Shown one piece after another: positions 28,932 through 32,356 of a stretch of DNA of 32,356 nt. Source of the stretch: an uncultured Candidatus Saccharibacteria bacterium (lineage in GTDB: Bacteria; Patescibacteriota; Saccharimonadia; Saccharimonadales; Saccharimonadaceae); contig CARSRA010000005.1 of the NCBI GenBank assembly GCA_949063825.1, positions 1 to 32,356 on the forward strand, written 5' to 3'. Both the position numbers and the translations under genes were made by a program. The stretch's first letter is position 1, and each line of letters opens with the position of its first letter. The notes under the pieces are model-generated. The model saw only the letters and a list, made by a program, of their open reading frames with translations, was not told where the DNA came from and made no database searches.

Positions 28932-29276
28932 TCAAATCTTTTCGAGAGCCTCATCTATATCTTTTACAAAAAATATGTCATTCCCTTGATTACTTTCATA
29001 TATAAAGTCATGGAGCGGTTTGCTAGTATATCCTGAAAAATCACCGTAGATAGCAAATTTAATCCCGTAATTAACAAATTTCTGGAGAATATCCCCAGCT
29101 AGACCGCTACTCAGCACGAAAAAATCTTTGCTAATAGCTTCCTTATTGATAATAATTTTGCTACATCCCGTCTCGGATTTTATAGACATCACAAAATCAA
29201 CCGCAGACGCAGCATCCTCAATTACTACCTCATTACTCTTTACGATTGCAGCATTATTAACGACTTTGATTTCCAT
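28932..29276 (-). CDS. DUF4180 domain protein
   Basis: 114 aa covering the whole DUF4180 domain. Diagnostic stretches are FVLSSGLAGDILQKFVNYGIKFAIYGDFSGYTSKPLHDFIYESNQGNDIFFV (read in pieces) and the final EALEKI. The fold is unknown and the function undetermined; in other bacteria the family occurs as single small cytoplasmic proteins. AGAG ribosome-binding site precedes ATG 29276, and TGC-TATAAT lies about 20 nt upstream. Monocistronic, divergent from the ABC-F gene. Confidence 0.82.
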   Translation of the reverse strand: MEIKVVNNAAIVKSNEVVIEDAASAVDFVMSIKSETGCSKIIINKEAISKDFFVLSSGLAGDILQKFVNYGIKFAIYGDFSGYTSKPLHDFIYESNQGNDIFFVKDIDEALEKI

Positions 29277-29394
29277 TCAGCTCTCCGTTTGCTTAATTAT
29301 AGCATTTACCTAACCCAAAATGGTCATTTATCAGCACTCAACTATTTCCTTTTTTGAGGATAGTGAACTATCTTCCATAGTCCAGCATACATAT

Positions 29395-29420
29395 GATATA
29401 ATAAACTCATGCGAAGCTAA
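29395..29420 (+). promoter_or_regulatory. Promoter with a leaderless three-codon leader ORF ahead of the ABC-F gene
   Basis: TGA-TATAAT (29395-29402), AAACTC, then ATG CGA AGC TAA at 29409-29420, a micro-ORF encoding Met-Arg-Ser. The six-base spacing is the same as for leaderless genes here, so the transcript may begin at this ATG. An AT-rich hairpin AAATTTAT-CAA-ATAAATTT (29430-29448) follows, then GAGG (29452-29455) and the gene. The arrangement suggests translation-dependent control. Confidence 0.5.
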
Positions 29421-29461
29421 AGTATTTCTAAATTTATCAAATAAATTTTATGAGGTATTTT

Positions 29462-30820
29462 ATGCTGCGGATTTCTAATCTGAGTTTTTCTTATCAAAAC
29501 CAACAACTTTTAGAGAACTTAAATCTTGTTTTGTCTAATCATGAAGTAGTTGCAATCATCGGTGACAATGGCTCTGGGAAGACTACCTTACTCCGATTAA
29601 TCGCCAGTGAGCTACAGCCGGATAATGGCAGTATCACGAAAAACGATATGATCGGATTTATGAGACAAACCCAAGAAGACATAAAGGATAAATCCGGTGG
29701 TGAACGAACCCAAATCCGACTCGCAGAATTATTTCGGCAAAAACCGGAAATCCTATTACTTGACGAACCGACAAATAATCTTGATCGCGATAGTAAAGCT
29801 TGGTTACTGAGAAATTTACGCGGATACCAAGGGCTAGTTTTAGTCGTGAGTCATGATCGAGATTTCCTTAATACTGTTGCCGAAAAGATTATTTATCTGC
29901 ACGACGGAAAAGCCGAAGTTTTTCTAGGTGACTATGCTAACTTTTGTGAGCGTCAGTCACAAATTAAGCGCGAGAAAATGCAGAAATATGAATACTCCCA
30001 GCAAGAGAAAAAGAAACTTAGAAACCAAATAAAGCTTGCCCACGATCGAGCGCATAAAAGCAATCGCCGCACTTATAATAAAATAACAGACGAGTCGAAA
30101 TCTCGCTATAATAGCCAAAGAATGGCAGCGCAAAACAGCGCCGGAAAGGTTTTGCGATCTACTCAAAGTCGACTTGAACAAATTACAAATATAGAAAAAC
30201 CATCTGAACGCAAAACTTATATTGCAAAAGTTTCAGCCAACTTCTTACGCGATAAAAAATTACTAGAGATAAAAGGACTCACAAAGCATTACGGTAAGAA
30301 AAAGTTATTTGAAGACCTTAATTTTGAAATTCGAACTGGAGAAAGAATCCGTATCTGCGGAAGAAACGGCAGCGGAAAGAGTACGCTGTTCCAGATAATT
30401 CTCGGGAACCTAAATACAGATAGCGGAGAAGTTAAGATGACACCAAATATTAAAGTTGGATACATCTCGCAAGATATAATGAAGTTCGATTTGACGAAAA
30501 GTTTTTTGGAACAAAACCAAATCTTTGACCATACCGATGCTTTTCATGCTGCGGCGACAATGGACTTTGAGCCGGAAGACCTAACTCGGGCAATGGGAAA
30601 ATTATCACGCGGACAATTAACAAAAATGGCAATCCTACAATTAATTCTAAATCCGCTTGATCTTGTAATTATCGATGAGGTCACCAATCATCTCGATATA
30701 CGTGCCCGAGAAAACATCGAGCTGGCGCTCAAAAATTATCAAGGTGCAATATTAGCAGCAACACACGATGAAGCCTTCGCACGAAAAATTGGTTTTACCA
30801 AAGAGATAGCTTTAGTTTGA
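29462..30820 (+). CDS. ABC-F family ATPase, antibiotic-resistance-like (ribosome protection)
   Basis: 452 aa from ATG 29462, preferred over ATG 29450 because GAGG sits 6 nt before it. Two ABC domains, no membrane helix. First NBD: GDNGSGKTT (34-42), SGGERTQ, LLLDEPTNNLD. Second NBD: GRNGSGKST, LSRGQLTKMA (atypical signature), LVIIDEVTNHLD. The first NBD lacks the arm between Walker A and signature. The linker between domains is long and basic (about 155-250), typical of ABC-F proteins that enter the ribosomal E site and displace drugs (Msr/Vga/Lsa types) rather than EttA. No signal peptide. Resistance function is inference. Confidence 0.88.
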   Translation: MLRISNLSFSYQNQQLLENLNLVLSNHEVVAIIGDNGSGKTTLLRLIASELQPDNGSITKNDMIGFMRQTQEDIKDKSGGERTQIRLAELFRQKPEILLLDEPTNNLDRDSKAWLLRNLRGYQGLVLVVSHDRDFLNTVAEKIIYLHDGKAEVFLGDYANFCERQSQIKREKMQKYEYSQQEKKKLRNQIKLAHDRAHKSNRRTYNKITDESKSRYNSQRMAAQNSAGKVLRSTQSRLEQITNIEKPSERKTYIAKVSANFLRDKKLLEIKGLTKHYGKKKLFEDLNFEIRTGERIRICGRNGSGKSTLFQIILGNLNTDSGEVKMTPNIKVGYISQDIMKFDLTKSFLEQNQIFDHTDAFHAAATMDFEPEDLTRAMGKLSRGQLTKMAILQLILNPLDLVIIDEVTNHLDIRARENIELALKNYQGAILAATHDEAFARKIGFTKEIALV

Positions 30821-31312
30821 TCCGTTATTTTTTGTCTCATCAATTGCTAAATCCAAAATTTTATCAGCAATGTTGACGCTACAAGCATGCTTCATCTTGC
30901 GGATTTCCGATATCGGCACCCACTTAGCCAGCTGAGCATATTCCCTTTCGTCCGTATCAAAGCCGGCATCTGAAATTTCCCCGCCAACAACCTTCACTAA
31001 ATAGAAAACTAGTAACGAGTGGTGATCAGTGCCACGCTTATAATGATGGAAAAGGCTCGTTTCTACATCCAACAACTTTACTGGCTCTATATCCAGACCA
31101 GTTTCCTCTTTAAACTCACGTTTCAATGTCTGAAATGTATTTTCACCGATTTTGAAAGTACCGCCCGGCCAATCGTAACCATCAAACTGCGGAGAGATTA
31201 AGGCCTTATTGTCCTCGATCGCAATTCCATAAACATGTATTGAGGTTGCCATGTCGTCGGGGTCAGCTTCGTATTTATGACCATAATAATCGGTGGTGAT
31301 AATCTTCTTCAT
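30812..31312 (-). CDS. Nudix hydrolase
   Basis: 166 aa from ATG 31312. A longer ORF runs upstream into tRNA-Pro(GGG) but its translation is antisense tRNA and not real. The Nudix box is complete: GTFKIGENTFQTLKREFKEE plus TGL, matching GX5EX7REUXEEXGU. It hydrolyses nucleoside diphosphate derivatives linked to another group; the substrate is not predictable. The stop overlaps the ABC-F stop by 9 nt on the opposite strand. TACAAT lies 6 nt before ATG with TGC ahead of it, so it is another leaderless candidate. Confidence 0.88.
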   Translation of the reverse strand: MKKIITTDYYGHKYEADPDDMATSIHVYGIAIEDNKALISPQFDGYDWPGGTFKIGENTFQTLKREFKEETGLDIEPVKLLDVETSLFHHYKRGTDHHSLLVFYLVKVVGGEISDAGFDTDEREYAQLAKWVPISEIRKMKHACSVNIADKILDLAIDETKNNGSN

Positions 31313-31318
31313 GACTAT

Positions 31319-31327
31319 ATTGTAGCA
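31319..31327 (-). promoter_or_regulatory. Leaderless-type promoter of the Nudix gene
   Basis: The minus strand reads TGC-TACAAT, ATAGTC, ATG 31312. Confidence 0.6.
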
Positions 31328-31374
31328 AAAATTCAGAGGAATCAAATTTACTAAAAATGCATTTGCGTAGACTG

Positions 31375-31450
31375 TGGTCGGGGTTACCAGACTTGAACTG
31401 GCGACCTCACGCCCCCCAGGCGTGCGCGCTACCAACTGCGCCAAACCCCG
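31375..31450 (-). tRNA. tRNA-Pro(GGG), CCA encoded
   Basis: Minus strand: acceptor CGGGGTT/AACCCCG, D-stem GCGC, anticodon arm CACGC-CTGGGGG-GCGTG (anticodon GGG), T-arm GCCAG-TTCAAGT-CTGGT (last pair G-T), discriminator A, CCA at 31375-31377. TGT-TATAAT at 31462-31470 is its promoter. Confidence 0.94.
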
Positions 31451-31461
31451 CCATATATAAT

Positions 31462-31470
31462 ATTATAACA
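31462..31470 (-). promoter_or_regulatory. Extended -10 promoter of tRNA-Pro(GGG)
   Basis: The minus strand reads TGT-TATAAT, about 11 nt before the tRNA. Confidence 0.7.
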
Positions 31471-31503
31471 GATCAGCCTGACGTTCAAAAGTCTACTAAC
31501 GCA

Positions 31504-32184
31504 CTAAACTGATTGCCAACTAGTGAGCTTTCTTTGACCAAAACGAATAATCACGCTGATTAGAGCCACGAAAATTATCATAATAATGAACCAATAGAAA
31601 GTCCCCAGCTCGTATATATTACTTGACAAGGTGAACCATCCGTTCTCGATATAGTTAAGAAAGAAATATGGGAATTTTGTCGGTGCCCCATCCAAAGTAT
31701 CGAAAAGATACAGATTTTTAATAGTAGACAGACCAATAATCAAGCTGAAATAACTTAGCGGCACAATTATCCCGTAAAAATCAAACTTCTTTTTCAGAAC
31801 ATTCTTATCAAATAGCAAATAGGATATTAGTCCAAGAACCGGAGTGACCACATGCACTAGGGTCGATGACAATCCGTAGGCCCTAGAAAATGATCCATAA
31901 TGTTCTACTAGTTGCGGAACCAAAATTAGATTAAAAACGACACCAGTAATAGTAATAGCTATAGTAAAAATATATTTTACAAGATACACAAAATTCGGTA
32001 CTGATTTTTTCGCTAAATCATAACCGGAGACTATTGCACAGATTATAGCGATCAGAATGTTGCTTTGGATGGTATAGTATAATAGTGTGCTTTTTGGCGT
32101 ATTTGGCCCCAAATAATTCAAAACTATACCTAGTATCGCGCAAAAAACAACCGCTAAATTACAAGTTATTCTCCACTTTTTCAT
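31504..32184 (-). CDS. Pr6Pr-family membrane protein
   Basis: 226 aa with six to seven membrane helices. Family segments are visible: YYTIQSNILIAI in the second helix, HVVTPVLGLISYLLFD in the middle, and a PYFFLNYIENGW loop before the last two helices. The conserved His and Pro in HVVTP and the Asn in TIQSN are typical of the Pr6Pr/FAR-17a-like group, whose biochemical role is unknown in bacteria. AGGAGG lies just upstream of the ATG and next to the stop of the gene before it, so the two are co-transcribed. Confidence 0.8.
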   Translation of the reverse strand: MKKWRITCNLAVVFCAILGIVLNYLGPNTPKSTLLYYTIQSNILIAIICAIVSGYDLAKKSVPNFVYLVKYIFTIAITITGVVFNLILVPQLVEHYGSFSRAYGLSSTLVHVVTPVLGLISYLLFDKNVLKKKFDFYGIIVPLSYFSLIIGLSTIKNLYLFDTLDGAPTKFPYFFLNYIENGWFTLSSNIYELGTFYWFIIMIIFVALISVIIRFGQRKLTSWQSV

Positions 32185-32192
32185 CTACCCTC

Positions 32193-32356
32193 CTACATTA
32201 AATTCAAGAGATGCCCCACGACCCCGATGATGCTGCCTAATACGACAGACATGATCGTCATCATTATCGGGCTCTTTTTATCCTCTTTTGCAACAAGGAT
32301 AATAGTCGGAATAGCCATCAAAATAGCGACAATTCCACCCCTAAGCCACCATAGAT
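32193..32356 (-). CDS. 3' end of a small membrane protein (cut by window edge)
   Basis: The last 53 residues are read on the minus strand: a helix GGIVAILMAIPTIILVA, a charged loop KEDKKSP, and a second helix MMTIMSVVLGSIIGVVGHLL, ending NLM. Stop TAG at 32193-32195, 8 nt before the Pr6Pr ATG. It resembles small DUF4190-type two-helix membrane proteins, but that is a guess. Start lies beyond the window. Confidence 0.6.
   Translation of the reverse strand, partial: LWWLRGGIVAILMAIPTIILVAKEDKKSPIMMTIMSVVLGSIIGVVGHLLNLM

Noticed and set aside
31313..31444. N-terminal extension of the Nudix ORF
   Set aside because: The extra 44 residues are the antisense translation of tRNA-Pro(GGG). The ATG at 31312 with a promoter is preferred.
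1..32356. CRISPR array, reverse transcriptase, or rRNA genes
   Set aside because: No regularly spaced repeats, no RT motifs (such as YxDD in context) and no rRNA sequence were seen.

Overview
The window looks like a chromosomal segment of a Patescibacteria/CPR bacterium, most likely Candidatus Saccharibacteria (TM7). The reasons are a type IV pilus operon (pilM-pilN-like-pilO-like-small protein-pilB-pilT-pilC-pilin) with no secretin gene seen here, small convergent genes with tiny spacers, TGA used as stop, a short ribosomal protein S18, and many genes that start 6 nt after an extended -10 box (leaderless). The taxonomic call is inference from gene style and content, not from a search.

Layout. 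1-2.2 kb: 3' part of rpsT, tRNA-Gly(CCC), a membrane-anchored SurA-like protein, and divergent ndk. 2.2-5.7 kb: two small membrane/secreted proteins, a Xer-type tyrosine recombinase, a CaCA-family cation exchanger and a small unknown protein. 5.7-17.2 kb: type IV pilus region. It has prepilin peptidase pilD, two convergent pilin genes that share a perfect 114-bp inverted repeat in the coding region of their N-terminal helix, then (minus strand) pilC, pilT, pilB, a small EF-hand protein, a PilO-like and a PilN-like protein, pilM and a TlyA-type RNA methyltransferase. 17.3-20.5 kb: an unknown small gene, tRNA-Thr(CGU), a broken C-type-lectin-like gene fragment, efp, and the rpsF-ssb-rpsR cluster. 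20.5-25 kb: an integrative element next to tRNA-Leu(UAG), carrying a large serine recombinase whose C-terminus is read from the antisense strand of the tRNA, a 79-aa partner, a GNAT acetyltransferase and two paralogous HTH proteins. A second C-lectin-like fragment lies at 25.1-25.3 kb in opposite orientation. 25.4-32.4 kb: a degenerate P-loop-kinase-like gene, ftsH, a Doc/Fic toxin with an overlapping 32-aa putative antitoxin, tRNA-Pro(CGG), a DUF4180 gene, an ABC-F protein with a possible three-codon leader ORF, a Nudix hydrolase, tRNA-Pro(GGG), a Pr6Pr-family membrane protein and the 3' end of another membrane protein.

How it works together. The pilus genes would build a retractable type IV pilus: PilD processes prepilins, PilB extends, PilT retracts, PilC is the membrane platform, and PilM/N/O form the inner assembly ring. 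The two convergent pilins with a 114-bp perfect inverted repeat are laid out so that inversion between the repeats would exchange their variable C-terminal parts while keeping both reading frames. This is the same geometry as the invertible pilin locus of Moraxella and is the most interesting feature of the window. Two neighbouring pilus assembly proteins also share an 18-residue cysteine-bracketed EF-hand module, which suggests a calcium-responsive pilus.

Regulation visible in the sequence: all five tRNA genes and at least ten protein-coding genes have TGN-TATAAT-like extended -10 boxes. Eight coding genes have exactly six bases between the -10 box and ATG. Canonical -35/-10 promoters also occur, including one at 8065-8093 that drives an apparently non-coding RNA antisense to the end of pilC.
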